64,000 nucleotides of DNA from Kitasatospora sp. MAA4 (GTDB lineage: Bacteria > Actinomycetota > Actinomycetes > Streptomycetales > Streptomycetaceae): NCBI RefSeq assembly GCF_029893355.1, contig NZ_JARZAI010000006.1, positions 124,001 through 188,000 of the forward strand. Reading direction: 5' to 3'. A program made the translations under genes and the position numbers. The notes beneath the pieces were generated by a model that was not told the origin of the DNA, made no database searches, and saw nothing but the letters and a program-made list of their open reading frames with translations. Positions 51,511-60,143 of this stretch are shown piece after piece. Position 1 is the stretch's first letter. Every line of letters starts with the position of its first letter.

Positions 51511-52803
51511 TTATGCCTCCGTTGTTCCGTCCGCCGCGATTCGGCGGTATCCGAGGTAGGGCGCTAGGGCCTCGGGCAGGACGATCGATCCGTCCTGCTG
51601 CTGGCACTGTTCGAGAAGAGCGGCCAGGGTTCGGCCGATGGGCAGTCCGGAGCCGTTGAGCGTGGCGACGGGCTTGGTCTTGCCGTGCTCGTCCCGGGTG
51701 CGGATCCCCGCGCGCCGGGCCTGGAAGACGCCGGTGTCCGAGCAAGAGGAGATCTCGCGGTAGGTCTGCTGGCTGGGCAGCCAGACCTCGATGTCGTACG
51801 TGATCTGGGCGGAGAAGCCCAGGTCACCGGCCGCGAGCTGCACGACGCGGTAGGCCAAGCCCAGTTCCTTCAGGCAGGCCTCGGCGTGACCGAGCATCTT
51901 CTCCAGCTCGGCCTGCGAGTCCTCGGGATCGCAGATGCGAACCATCTCGACCTTGGAGAATTGGTGCTGGCGCAGGATGCCGCGGGTGTCCCGGCCGTAC
52001 GAACCGGCCTCCGAGCGGAAGCACGGGGTGTGGGCGGTGAGGGCGAGCGGGAGTTCGGCGGGCGGAATGATCTCGTCCGCGTAGAGGTTGGTCAGCGGGA
52101 CCTCGGCGGTCGGGATCAGAAAGAGCTCCCGGTCGCCCATCGTGGTGGCGAAGAGATCCTCTTCGAACTTCGGGAGCTGCCCGGTACCGGTCATCGTCTG
52201 GCGGGTGACCAGGAACGGCACCGAGTGCTCGATGTAGCCGTGCCGCTTGGTGTGCAGGTCCAGGAAGAGCGTGGCGAGGGCGCGCTCGATGGCGGCGCCG
52301 GCGCCGCGCGAGACGCTGAACCGGGAGCCGGAGAGCTTGCTCGCACGTCCGAAGTCGAGGATGCCGAGCGCCTCGCCGAGGTCCACGTGGTCCTTCGGCT
52401 CGAAGGAGAAGGATGGCGGAGCACCGACCCGGCGCAGTTCGACGGCGTGCTCGTCCGAGTCACCGTCGGGAGTGCTGTCCAGCGGGAGGTTCGGGATGGT
52501 GAGGAGGAAGTCCCGCAGTTCGGCCTGGACCTGCTCCTGCTCGGCCTCCGACGAGCGGATCGTCTCCTTGAGCTCGCGCGCCCGCTCCTTCAGCTTCTCC
52601 GTGTCGCCGCCCTGGCGGGCCGCCTGCTGGACCTCCTGGGCGACGCGCTTGGACTCGGACCGCAGCTCGTCGACGCTGAAGACGAGCTGAGATCGACGGG
52701 ACTGAAGAGACTCCAACGCAGAGAGATCCAGGGTGTAGCCGCGGCGGGCGAGGCGGCGAACCGCCTCGGAGCCCATCTCGATAAGGACGCGGGGATCATG
52801 CAT
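51511..52803 (-). CDS. serS: Seryl-tRNA synthetase (cluster-encoded paralogue)
   Basis: A 430-residue, complete bacterial-type SerRS. An N-terminal antiparallel coiled-coil tRNA-binding arm (about residues 30-105, QSRRSQLVFSVDELRSESKR onward) precedes the class II core. Motif 2 is HTPCFRSEAGSYGRDTRGIL and motif 3 is TLNGSGLPIGRTLAALLEQ, with the serine-binding EISSCSDTGVFQARRAGIR between them. All look functional. Its location inside a metabolic operon, and an N-terminus unlike the usual streptomycete housekeeping enzyme (MIDLRLLREDP-type, from memory), suggest a second copy supplying Ser-tRNA to a pathway or giving resistance to a serine-mimic inhibitor. The start ATG at 52803 overlaps the phosphatase stop. 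Confidence 0.93.
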   Translation of the reverse strand: MHDPRVLIEMGSEAVRRLARRGYTLDLSALESLQSRRSQLVFSVDELRSESKRVAQEVQQAARQGGDTEKLKERARELKETIRSSEAEQEQVQAELRDFLLTIPNLPLDSTPDGDSDEHAVELRRVGAPPSFSFEPKDHVDLGEALGILDFGRASKLSGSRFSVSRGAGAAIERALATLFLDLHTKRHGYIEHSVPFLVTRQTMTGTGQLPKFEEDLFATTMGDRELFLIPTAEVPLTNLYADEIIPPAELPLALTAHTPCFRSEAGSYGRDTRGILRQHQFSKVEMVRICDPEDSQAELEKMLGHAEACLKELGLAYRVVQLAAGDLGFSAQITYDIEVWLPSQQTYREISSCSDTGVFQARRAGIRTRDEHGKTKPVATLNGSGLPIGRTLAALLEQCQQQDGSIVLPEALAPYLGYRRIAADGTTEA

Positions 52804-53506
52804 GGGGGTTCGTCTCCTCCAGCTGGATAGATACTGCTTCGACGTTAGCAAGCAGGAGGCCCACCTCCCTCCCGGTTTCCCATCCGCCGCTCGGAACTCC
52901 CGACCGCTCCTCTGCCGCAAGCTCATTGAGCAGCGCGCCGACGAGGGACAGCAGTTCCTCGTCTCCAAGCTGAACCAGGTCCAGGCAACGCACCTCGTCG
53001 AAGAAAATCGGCATCGGCTCGGTGGGCGCCCCGGCGGGCAGCTCCAGCCACCAGCGCAGTACCGACACCAGCAGCCCGTGGGCGATCACGACTCGGGGTG
53101 AGGGCAACTCCACCATCCGCCGAAGGCCGGCCAGCATCCGGCGAATGCCCTCACGCTGCGACTCGCGTGCACCGGGAGGTCGCGCCCACGGACCATGGGC
53201 GGCCAGCCAGCGTGCGTAGGTCAGGAACGGACCGCCCTCGAACTCTCCGTAGTGCAGTTCGTCGAGTCGGTACTCGACATCGATCTGCTCGCCAGGTTCG
53301 GCCATCAGCAGCCGAGCGGTCTCACTCGTCCGAGCGAAACCTGAGCAGACCCACACGGCAGGCCGGAGCGTGCACAGGGCGTCGCGCGCCGCCGAGCAGG
53401 CGGTACGTCCCGCCGCATCGAGCGGGAGCACGACCGCAGGATCGCCGTTGACCTGGTATCTCGTGCTGTAGGTGGTGCTGGCGTGGCGCAGCAGGTAGGT
53501 CGTCAC
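52796..53506 (-). CDS. Histidine phosphatase superfamily protein
   Basis: A 236-residue member of the phosphoglycerate-mutase-like phosphatase family. The phospho-acceptor motif TTYLLRHASTTYSTR has RHA at residues 7-9, the second Arg is in CSGFARTSETARLL, the acid is in DELHYGEFEGG, and the second His is in VVIAHGLLVSVLRWW. It should remove phosphate from a small metabolite. The GTG start at 53506 has AAGGGA upstream and overlaps the kinase stop (GTGA). A longer upstream start would add a non-homologous basic tail. It lies between a small-molecule kinase and serS. Confidence 0.87.
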   Translation of the reverse strand: MTTYLLRHASTTYSTRYQVNGDPAVVLPLDAAGRTACSAARDALCTLRPAVWVCSGFARTSETARLLMAEPGEQIDVEYRLDELHYGEFEGGPFLTYARWLAAHGPWARPPGARESQREGIRRMLAGLRRMVELPSPRVVIAHGLLVSVLRWWLELPAGAPTEPMPIFFDEVRCLDLVQLGDEELLSLVGALLNELAAEERSGVPSGGWETGREVGLLLANVEAVSIQLEETNPHA

Positions 53507-54453
53507 AGTCGTCCCTTTCTCTCCTGGGGTCGGCCCGGTCCAGCTGCTCTGGCGAGAGCGTCGATCACCTGCTTCATGACGGGCGCCCGCCCGTCTCCGA
53601 CTTCGCGGTAGTAGAGGAAACCGTCCACGCACAGCACCAGGCACCAGCGCGACAGGCGCTGTGGATCGAGGCCACCGGTCCTGACCGCAGTCTCGAATCG
53701 CTCCAGGGTGGCGGTGCCCAGGTCGTAGTAGACGGTCCAGAAGGCCCAGTCGAAGATCACGTCGCCGACCAGCGGCAACGGATCGATCAGAACCGGCCGG
53801 TGCTCACGGTCAAAGAGCACGTTCTCCCGGTACAGGTCCGCATGGAGGACCGACACCTGCTTGGGGTCATGCCACAGCGAGCCGGCCAGGGTCCCCACCC
53901 CGCCGATCCAGTCTCGGAGGATGCCGGGATCGTCCTCCCGCAAGCGTCGGTGCATCCGAGGGGCCATCTCGATGTCGAGGAAGTCCTGAAGGCTGGGCAG
54001 CCCAGCCGTCGGAACGCACTGGCGCCGGCCGAGAACGTGCAGCTGCTGTAGCGCTGCGGCGACCGGCTCGTACTCACCGGCTGGGCGGGCCGCGCCACCG
54101 GGAGCAGCCCCGACCACCTCCATCGCCATGATCGCGAGGTCGTCGGCACAACCGACCACCTGGGCCACCGGTCCGGCCGCCCAGGCCCGGAGGGCGAGCA
54201 GCTCGTTGCGGTAGCGCTCCCGGTCGGGCCACGCCTTGAGGAGTACCTTATGGCCGCTGCCGTTGTAGCGCGCGACCATCAACAGCGAGGCGTGGCCGAC
54301 GTCGTGATAGTGACTCAGCGTCAGGTTCCAGCGGCGCGCAACCGTCGAGAACGCCTCCGGGGCCTGCGCCAGCCACCCTTCGACGGCAGAACCGTAGTGA
54401 GTCAGCAGACGCCGGCGCCCACCAGTCGAGGTGAGATCGGAGACAGTGCCCAT
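53503..54453 (-). CDS. Aminoglycoside phosphotransferase-fold kinase
   Basis: A 316-residue protein kinase-like small-molecule kinase. The catalytic loop VLHADLYRENVLFDRE (His-x-Asp at about residues 208-210, Asn about 215) and the metal-binding segment PVLIDPLPLVGDVIFDWAFW are clear. The N-lobe Lys is in KVLLKAWPDRERYRNE. It resembles APH/fructosamine-type kinases but has no antibiotic-specific signature. Its ATG overlaps the stop of the SAM synthetase gene by one base. It probably phosphorylates an intermediate later dephosphorylated by the neighbouring phosphatase, or an antibiotic-like product for self-protection. Confidence 0.85.
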   Translation of the reverse strand: MGTVSDLTSTGGRRRLLTHYGSAVEGWLAQAPEAFSTVARRWNLTLSHYHDVGHASLLMVARYNGSGHKVLLKAWPDRERYRNELLALRAWAAGPVAQVVGCADDLAIMAMEVVGAAPGGAARPAGEYEPVAAALQQLHVLGRRQCVPTAGLPSLQDFLDIEMAPRMHRRLREDDPGILRDWIGGVGTLAGSLWHDPKQVSVLHADLYRENVLFDREHRPVLIDPLPLVGDVIFDWAFWTVYYDLGTATLERFETAVRTGGLDPQRLSRWCLVLCVDGFLYYREVGDGRAPVMKQVIDALARAAGPGRPQERKGRL

Positions 54454-55702
54454 CAGCTGAGGCAGACGCCACGGTGGACCAGCTCGTCGGTGAGCTCAGG
54501 GAAACCGGCGAGAGCCTGCGCCACCTGAGCCTGAACCTTGTCGAGCGGGGCGTCCTCGGCCGACAGCCGGACCAGCACCTTCCACGGTTGATCGAGCCGC
54601 TGCCCGGTGGCGCTGACCAGGTGGACTTCCGCGTAGCCGCCGGTCTCCGCGTGGAGCCGCTCGGCCAGCCGGACCGCCGCCAGATTGTAGAGCTTCCCGA
54701 CGTGGTAGACCGGGTTCTTCCCGCTGGCGCCCTCCATGTTCATCGGACGCAACGGGGTGATCAGGCCGTTCACGCGGTTGCCGCGGCCGACGACGCCTTC
54801 GTCACCGGACTCGATGGAGCTGCCGGTGTATGTCAGGTACAGCTCGTCCTTCTCGGGAACGTCGCGGGCGTTGAGGCGGAAGGAGACCTCGGTATCCCGG
54901 AGGTGCTGCTGGGCGAAGCGACCGCACTCGGCCAGGATCTCGTCCTTGTTGGCGAGGTAGTGGCCGCGATCGGCCACGAGGGCGGACTTCTGGGGGACGC
55001 ACAGCACAGTCTCGGCCCGCTCCCCGTCGTAGTGGCCCATGAGCTTGACGTCAGAGCCGCACCACGGGTTCGCTCGCGTGAAGTCGCTGTCACCCGAGAA
55101 GTGGTCGACCAGAGCGTGGGCGAAGGCCTCGAATGGCGCCACAGGCGCCAACCCGTGCCGAGAGAGGTGTCGTTGGCGAGCCGGACGCGGCGCTCACGCA
55201 GGTCGTCGACGGATCGCGGAGCGAACCAGCGGGACCGGTCGGTGCCCGAGTCGTCGGTCACGACGGCACCCGGGCTCGGGTTGCTGGTGATGTTGAAGAC
55301 GAGATCGAGGTGGTCGGTGAGTTCGGGCAGCCGGCTGCGGAAGAAGGTCCGCACGACGTCCTCGGCGAGTGCCTTCACCGGAATGTCCTTGTCACCGCAG
55401 GCGTACGCGGCCCGGCCATTCAGCAAGACCTTCACTGGAGCCGTCATCCGCCCCGAACCGTAGCGGACTTCGCACGATCCACCGAGCAGCGCGAGCTTGT
55501 CGAAGTTGTGGTGGAGCACGGCGCCGAACCGCTCCAGGGTGTAGCGACTGTACTCGCGGGAGAGCTCCTCCGCGAGGTGGTCGGCGAGCGTGTCCGGGTG
55601 GCCGAGCCCCTTGCGCTCCAGCAGAACAAGGTTGGTGGGGAGCGGGGTTCCGGTCTCGATGGTGATGCTGCCGTTGTGGACGGTCGTGCTGACGCGTTCC
55701 AT
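54453..55702 (-). pseudogene. Archaeal-type S-adenosylmethionine synthetase, frameshifted
   Basis: Two overlapping reading frames together make one protein of about 415 residues matching archaeal-type methionine adenosyltransferase. It is not the ordinary bacterial MetK fold-sequence. The N-terminal part has LVLLERKGLGHPDTLADHLAEE, FGAVLHHNFDKLALLGG and RLANDTSLGTG. The C-terminal part has LAPVAPFEAFAHALVDHF, then TGSSIESGDEGVVGRGNRVNG and RPMNMEGASGKNPVYHVGK. The join at about 55151 needs a -1 shift: GGCACGGGT is followed by TGG instead of TTG-GCG. Everything else, including the GAGGAG ribosome site before ATG 55702, is intact. It may be a recent mutation, a one-base sequencing error at GGTTGG, or a programmed shift. 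It would supply SAM from methionine and ATP. Confidence 0.8.
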
Positions 55703-55815
55703 GACGTACTCCTCTGCGTAATCGAGGTGATGATGGGCTTAAGTGCGTGCGAGAGCAGGCCCGACTCAAGGCGCGAGTAAGCGAATCGGAGCCGGAGGCG
55801 GATGAGCGATTCGGT

Positions 55816-56319
55816 TCAGCGCGGCTCTAGCGGGATACCAGGCGATGCGGGCAACAGCAGGCCCCAGACGACCTTGCCGCCCGGGCTGGGACGCCATCCC
55901 CAGCTCTCGGTGAGGGCATCCACGATCAGCAGGCCCCGACCGTCCTCGTCGCACGAGTCGGCCGGCCGCGGCGCTGGAGTTCCCGGCGACTGATCGGCGA
56001 CTTCGACAAGTAGCCCGTCCGCGGCCAGGTCCACGCTCACCTCGACCCGGTCCGACGGCCCCGAGGCCGCAACCGCGTTGGCCACCAACTCGCCCAGGAC
56101 GAGCTCGAGGTCTCCCAACAGGCCCTTCGGCAGATGCCCGCCGAAGTGCTCGTGGGCCCGCCAGCGAGCCCACGTGGCAGCCCTCGTGTCAGACCTCAGC
56201 TCGCACCTGAGCGTTATGGCGCTTGCCACCCTCCCGCCTACGGCGACCAAACCCGCCGAGCGACCCTCACAACTGGTCGTCACGCCGCCGGTCCCAGAGG
56301 TGAACCCGATGTCTCGCAC
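55816..56319 (-). CDS. ATP-binding regulatory protein (anti-sigma-factor-type HATPase)
   Basis: A 167-residue single-domain HATPase_c_2 protein of the kind abundant in streptomycetes. It has the N-box LELVLGELVANAVAASG, the G1 region VEVADQSPGTPAP and DEDGRGLLIVDALTESWGWRPSPGGKVVW near the end in two blocks. It lacks a kinase His-box, so it may act as a serine-kinase/anti-sigma type switch. The GTG start at 56319 has GAGGAGG 8 bases upstream. It is divergent from an XRE-type regulator, a pairing common in this order, and lies just upstream of the SAM synthetase gene, so it may belong to the same operon. Confidence 0.87.
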   Translation of the reverse strand: MRDIGFTSGTGGVTTSCEGRSAGLVAVGGRVASAITLRCELRSDTRAATWARWRAHEHFGGHLPKGLLGDLELVLGELVANAVAASGPSDRVEVSVDLAADGLLVEVADQSPGTPAPRPADSCDEDGRGLLIVDALTESWGWRPSPGGKVVWGLLLPASPGIPLEPR

Positions 56320-56402
56320 GAACCAACCTCCTCGTCTGCGACTGGCCACCAGGCGCCCTGGCCGGTCCTGATCTGATCGCGTGGATAACACCGAACGCTC
56401 TC

Positions 56403-56425
56403 CACACCGCGCCAGTCGCGGTGTG
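56403..56425. promoter_or_regulatory. Operator-like dyad between divergent regulators
   Basis: CACACCGCG (56403-56411) and CGCGGTGTG (56417-56425) form a perfect 9-bp dyad with 5-base spacer, flanked by an outer ACGCTC/GAGCGT pair. It lies midway in the 214-bp divergent promoter and is a likely binding site for the XRE-type protein. Confidence 0.5.
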
Positions 56426-56533
56426 TAATGGAGCGTGAGCGCTTGAGAGACATTCAGCCGTGCCGCGAACTGTCTGACCAGTGCCGGCAAGTGGACAGCA
56501 GTCGCTGTCCACAAAGACGCCTCGGGGGACCAA

Positions 56534-57925
56534 ATGCCGCGACCGCCAAAGCCCTTGGACCCGACCCGGTCGGCAGCCCACTGGCTCGGCGCCGAGATCC
56601 GGCACTGGCGAGAGCTCCGGAAGCTGAGCCAGGACAAGCTCGGCGCGCTGGTCCACCTCAGCGGTGACCTGATCAGCAAGTTCGAGAAGGCCGAGCGCCC
56701 CTGCCGTCTCCGACATGCCAAGGCGCTGGACGTCGTGCTCGACACCGGCGGAGTCCTCGGACGAAGCGTGGCGCTGGCTCAGGCTGAAATGGACAACCGC
56801 TCCCGGGAAATGGACAACTCGCCCAACAGGAGCACAATCACTCCCCGACGGACAGGGAGCGGAGGCAGGCTGGAAGAACCACGGTCTGCCTCCGAGTGGA
56901 ACGAGCCCAATCCCATGGAACGACGCAACCTCCTCGCCGCGACCAGCGCAGCTCTCGCCGCCGGCCCCCTGCTCCAGCTGATGAACGCTGCCCAGGCTGC
57001 CGCCACGCCCTCTGCCGTGCGACCTGCGGACATCGAGCAGATCCGCACAGCAGCAACCACACTTCGCAGTTGGGACAATCTCTACGGCGGCGCCGGAGTG
57101 GTCCGCGACACCGCACTCGCCCAACTCCGTTGGGCCGCGAACCTGCTGAACAGCAAGTGCCCTGCCCCGCTCAGAGTCGAACTATTCAGTGCCGTCAGCC
57201 GCCTGGCCACCATCGTCGGCGCCTCGGCCTTCGATGCCTTCGCCCATGACGACGCCCACCGCCTCTTCGCCTTCGCCACGTCGTGCGCCGAAGAGGTGGA
57301 CAACTGGCCGCTGCGCGCCATTTCCTACAACCTGCGCTCGCGGCAGGCCATCTGGCGGGGCGACCCGGACAACGGGCTCACCCTCGCCGAACTTGGTCTT
57401 GCCCGAGCGGACCGCCTCTCCCCCGCTGAACAGGCCATGCTCCACAACGCCCGCGCCCGAGCTCTGGCCAAGATGGGCCGCACCCAGCAGACCCTCACCG
57501 CGATCGGAGCATCCGACGATGCGTTCGCCTCGGTCGTCACCGCCAACGAGGGCCCATGGATGGCCTATTACGACAGTGCGCAGCACCATGGCGACACCGG
57601 CCACGCCCTGTTCGACCTGGCACTTGCCGGCCACCCGCCGCAGAACGCCCTTCTGCGGCTGCAGACCGCCGTCGACGGTCACGGCGACGGATTCGCCAGG
57701 TCCCGCACGTTCTCCCGGACCAAGCTGGCCTCCCTGCGGATGGCAGCTGGCGACCCAGAACAAGCGCTGGCCGACGGCCGCACTGCGCTGGCCGAGGTGA
57801 GCCGGCTCCGCTCCCTGCGGGCCAACCACGAGCTGGGAGAACTGGGCCGCGTCGCCCACCGCCACCGCACGATGCCCGGCGTCCGAGACCTGCGCGAGCA
57901 GATCACCTCTACGGTGGCGGTGTGA
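56534..57925 (+). CDS. XRE-type helix-turn-helix regulator with TPR-like C-terminus
   Basis: A 463-residue regulator. The N-terminal HTH (about residues 18-75) reads LGAEIRHWRELRKLSQDKLGALVHLS and LISKFEKAERPCR. The remaining about 330 residues are helical repeats (for example SPAEQAMLHNARARALAKMG and RMAAGDPEQALADGRTALAE) resembling tetratricopeptide units that could bind a peptide or signal. It is a common streptomycete type paired with a divergent HATPase. It is translationally coupled (GTGA) to the downstream kinase gene and may regulate the adjacent aminoacyl-tRNA-synthetase cluster. Confidence 0.87.
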   Translation: MPRPPKPLDPTRSAAHWLGAEIRHWRELRKLSQDKLGALVHLSGDLISKFEKAERPCRLRHAKALDVVLDTGGVLGRSVALAQAEMDNRSREMDNSPNRSTITPRRTGSGGRLEEPRSASEWNEPNPMERRNLLAATSAALAAGPLLQLMNAAQAAATPSAVRPADIEQIRTAATTLRSWDNLYGGAGVVRDTALAQLRWAANLLNSKCPAPLRVELFSAVSRLATIVGASAFDAFAHDDAHRLFAFATSCAEEVDNWPLRAISYNLRSRQAIWRGDPDNGLTLAELGLARADRLSPAEQAMLHNARARALAKMGRTQQTLTAIGASDDAFASVVTANEGPWMAYYDSAQHHGDTGHALFDLALAGHPPQNALLRLQTAVDGHGDGFARSRTFSRTKLASLRMAAGDPEQALADGRTALAEVSRLRSLRANHELGELGRVAHRHRTMPGVRDLREQITSTVAV

Positions 57926-58806
57926 CCAACACCGACGACTCCCACGCACTGCTGTTGAAGGCCTGCGCCGCCGCAGGCCTGTCAGCAGAGGAGGCCGAGC
58001 CCATCCGGATCGGGGAGAACGCCCTGTGGCGACTCCGTCATCAGGTCGTCGCGCGGATCGGCCGCCCCGGGCAGTGGGACGCCGCTGTGCGGGAACTCGC
58101 CGTCTCCCGCTGGCTGCGCGCCTGCGAGATCCCGGCTGTGCGGCCGCTCGACCACCTGCGGGAGCCCCTGGATGTCGACGGCAGCCCGGTGACCTTCTGG
58201 CACGAGCTACCGGAACACCGGCCCGGCACCGCCGCCGATATCGCACCGCTCCTTCGCCGCCTCCACGAACTGCCGATCCCGGACTTCCCGTTGGGCCGAC
58301 TCGACCCGTTCGTCCGCCTCTCAGCTCGGATCGACGGTGCTGCCACGCTCGACAACGAGCAGCGGCAGTGGCTCCGCAACCGCCTCGCGGACCTCCAGGT
58401 GGCCTGGGCAAGCCTCCCCGCCGGCCGCCCGGCGAGCGTCATTCACGGCGACGCCTGGGGTGGGAACACCGCCTTCACCCCCACGACCGTCTACCTTCTC
58501 GACTTCGAACGCACCTCCCAGGGCCCACCCGAGTGGGACCTCACCGCCACCGCCGTCGGCCACACCACCTTCGGCACCGTTTCCGACCAGCAGTACGCGG
58601 CCTTCTGCGACGCGTACGGCGCCGACGTGACCACCTGGGCCGGCTACGAGATCCTCCGCGACATCCGCGAACTCCGCGTTACCTGCTTCGCCCTCCAGCA
58701 CGCCGCCACGGATCCGCGTCGTCATCGCGAGGAAGCCCACTATCGCCTCGCCTGCATCCAGGGGCGACACGGTTCACGACCATGGAACTGGACGGCCGTA
58801 GGTTAA
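57922..58806 (+). CDS. Aminoglycoside phosphotransferase family kinase
   Basis: A 294-residue APH-fold kinase. The catalytic loop is SVIHGDAWGGNTAFT (His-Gly-Asp about residues 174-176, Asn about 180), and the metal site is VYLLDFERTSQGPPEWDL. It is only distantly similar to the kinase at 53503-54453. Its GTG start overlaps the stop of the XRE-type regulator. The substrate is unknown; this class often pairs with XRE/TPR regulators in streptomycetes. Confidence 0.87.
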   Translation: MTNTDDSHALLLKACAAAGLSAEEAEPIRIGENALWRLRHQVVARIGRPGQWDAAVRELAVSRWLRACEIPAVRPLDHLREPLDVDGSPVTFWHELPEHRPGTAADIAPLLRRLHELPIPDFPLGRLDPFVRLSARIDGAATLDNEQRQWLRNRLADLQVAWASLPAGRPASVIHGDAWGGNTAFTPTTVYLLDFERTSQGPPEWDLTATAVGHTTFGTVSDQQYAAFCDAYGADVTTWAGYEILRDIRELRVTCFALQHAATDPRRHREEAHYRLACIQGRHGSRPWNWTAVG

Positions 58807-58939
58807 GCGCTTCTCAGCGCACCGAAAGTGGATGCCGCAACAATGAACTGACGGAGTTACAGTTAAGTCCAACCGAACATAGGTGACCCCGGCAGTGCAT
58901 CAACACTCCGGGGTCTGGCAACAGGAGCGACAACTCCCG

Positions 58940-59809
58940 ATGCGCGTACATCGTAGCGCCCACGTGCGCAATTTCACCGTGCTGCCCAACGGTCTGCTGC
59001 AGGACCGGCGGCTGAGTTACACCGCCCGCGGCCTGCTGGCCGACCTCCTCTCGCGCCCCGACTACTGGCGCGAGGACGGTCGGGCCATGGCGGACTCCAG
59101 CCCGCAGGGGCGCGGGGCGATTCGCAAGGCCTTGAAGGAGCTGACGGCGGCTGGCTACTACCGGGTTGTGAAACTGCGGCTGCCGGACGGGACGATCCGC
59201 AGCGAGGCCCACGTCTTCGACACGCCGCAGCGACCGGACCTGCCGCCGGGTGTCCCCCGTCCGGTCTCCGGTAAATCGACAACCGGCGGCGCTGACATCC
59301 CTCTTGTAAAGGACCGGGTCCAAGAACCCGCCCTCCCTGACCGAGCCAAGGCTGACGACGAGCAGGTCCGGGCGGCGGCGGTGACGCTGTTCCGGGTGAT
59401 CAAGGCTGAGCCGCGCCTTCGGCTGGGTGAGGCCGAGGCGATGGCGCTGGCGCCGCTGGTCGCGCAGTGGCTGGAGCGTGGCGGCACGCCCGGCGAGCTG
59501 ACCCAGGCCCTGTTGCCTGGCCTGCCCTCGGCCGTGCACTCCCCGGTCGGCCTGCTTCGTACCCGCCTGAAGCGCAAGATGCCGCCCGAGCGCCCAGCCT
59601 TCAGCTCCTCGTACGACGAGTGCGCCAAGTGCCACGATCCGGTGCCGCAGCCGGGCATCTGCCGACCGTGCGCCGGGCTCGACGTACGGGTGATCGCGGT
59701 CGGTGGCGGGGCGGCGGCGACCCTCGGGGGCGCCGGTCGCGCCCGAGCGGCGATGGAAGCCGCCCGGAGCGCGCTGGGCATGGCCTCGGCGATGCGGGTC
59801 GGTCCGTAA
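58940..59809 (+). CDS. Helix-turn-helix protein with C-terminal zinc ribbon
   Basis: About 289 residues. The N-terminal winged-HTH (RVHRSAHVRNFTVLPNGLLQ, LSYTARGLLADLLSRPDYW, GRGAIRKALKELTAAGYYRV) resembles replication-initiator-like or phage-type HTH proteins of actinobacterial accessory DNA. Near the C-terminus four Cys in CAKCHDPVPQPGICRPC look like a zinc ribbon. ATG 58940 matches the family start; a GTG at 58883 is in frame. It is the last gene of the accessory block and is followed by a strong hairpin. The role is unknown; it may be a relic of the element that brought the block. Confidence 0.75.
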   Translation: MRVHRSAHVRNFTVLPNGLLQDRRLSYTARGLLADLLSRPDYWREDGRAMADSSPQGRGAIRKALKELTAAGYYRVVKLRLPDGTIRSEAHVFDTPQRPDLPPGVPRPVSGKSTTGGADIPLVKDRVQEPALPDRAKADDEQVRAAAVTLFRVIKAEPRLRLGEAEAMALAPLVAQWLERGGTPGELTQALLPGLPSAVHSPVGLLRTRLKRKMPPERPAFSSSYDECAKCHDPVPQPGICRPCAGLDVRVIAVGGGAAATLGGAGRARAAMEAARSALGMASAMRVGP

Positions 59810-59821
59810 GGAGATGAGGAG

Positions 59822-59858
59822 GGGGGAGCGGCCTCGGGGGGACAGAGGCCGCTCCCCC
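59822..59858 (+). terminator. Strong terminator at right edge of the accessory block
   Basis: GGGGGAGCGGCCTC (59822-59835) and GAGGCCGCTCCCCC (59845-59858) form a perfect 14-bp stem with a 9-base loop, 12 bp after the HTH gene stop. Confidence 0.8.
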
Positions 59859-60143
59859 GCGGAGGCGTCCCACAACCGGGGCCGCGTCGGGGGGAAGCCG
59901 CGGCACCGGTCCCACAGCGGGGAGGCTCCGGATCGGTGTACCGGTGATTCCTGCCAGATCCTCGGTACGGGATCCATCCTGCTCCTCGGACCGGGAGGCG
60001 GCATCCGGGTAAAGGGCACCAGGCCCCGGGACCTTCGTCCCAACAGGTGAACGCGTTGCTGACCTGCGTTGGGCCGTCCGGTGGATAAGCTGCGGCTGAG
60101 ACAGGGCCGAAAGGGCGTACGCCGGAGGAAGCAGGGCGGTTCG

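Noticed and set aside
53503..58806. Aminoglycoside resistance genes
   Set aside because: Both APH-fold proteins have the general kinase motifs but nothing specific to known aminoglycoside enzymes, and their neighbours point to metabolism or regulation.
37130..59860. Integration site (attL/attR) at the tRNA-Ser 3' end
   Set aside because: I found no second copy of GGTTCGAATCCCACC further downstream and no integrase gene in the block.
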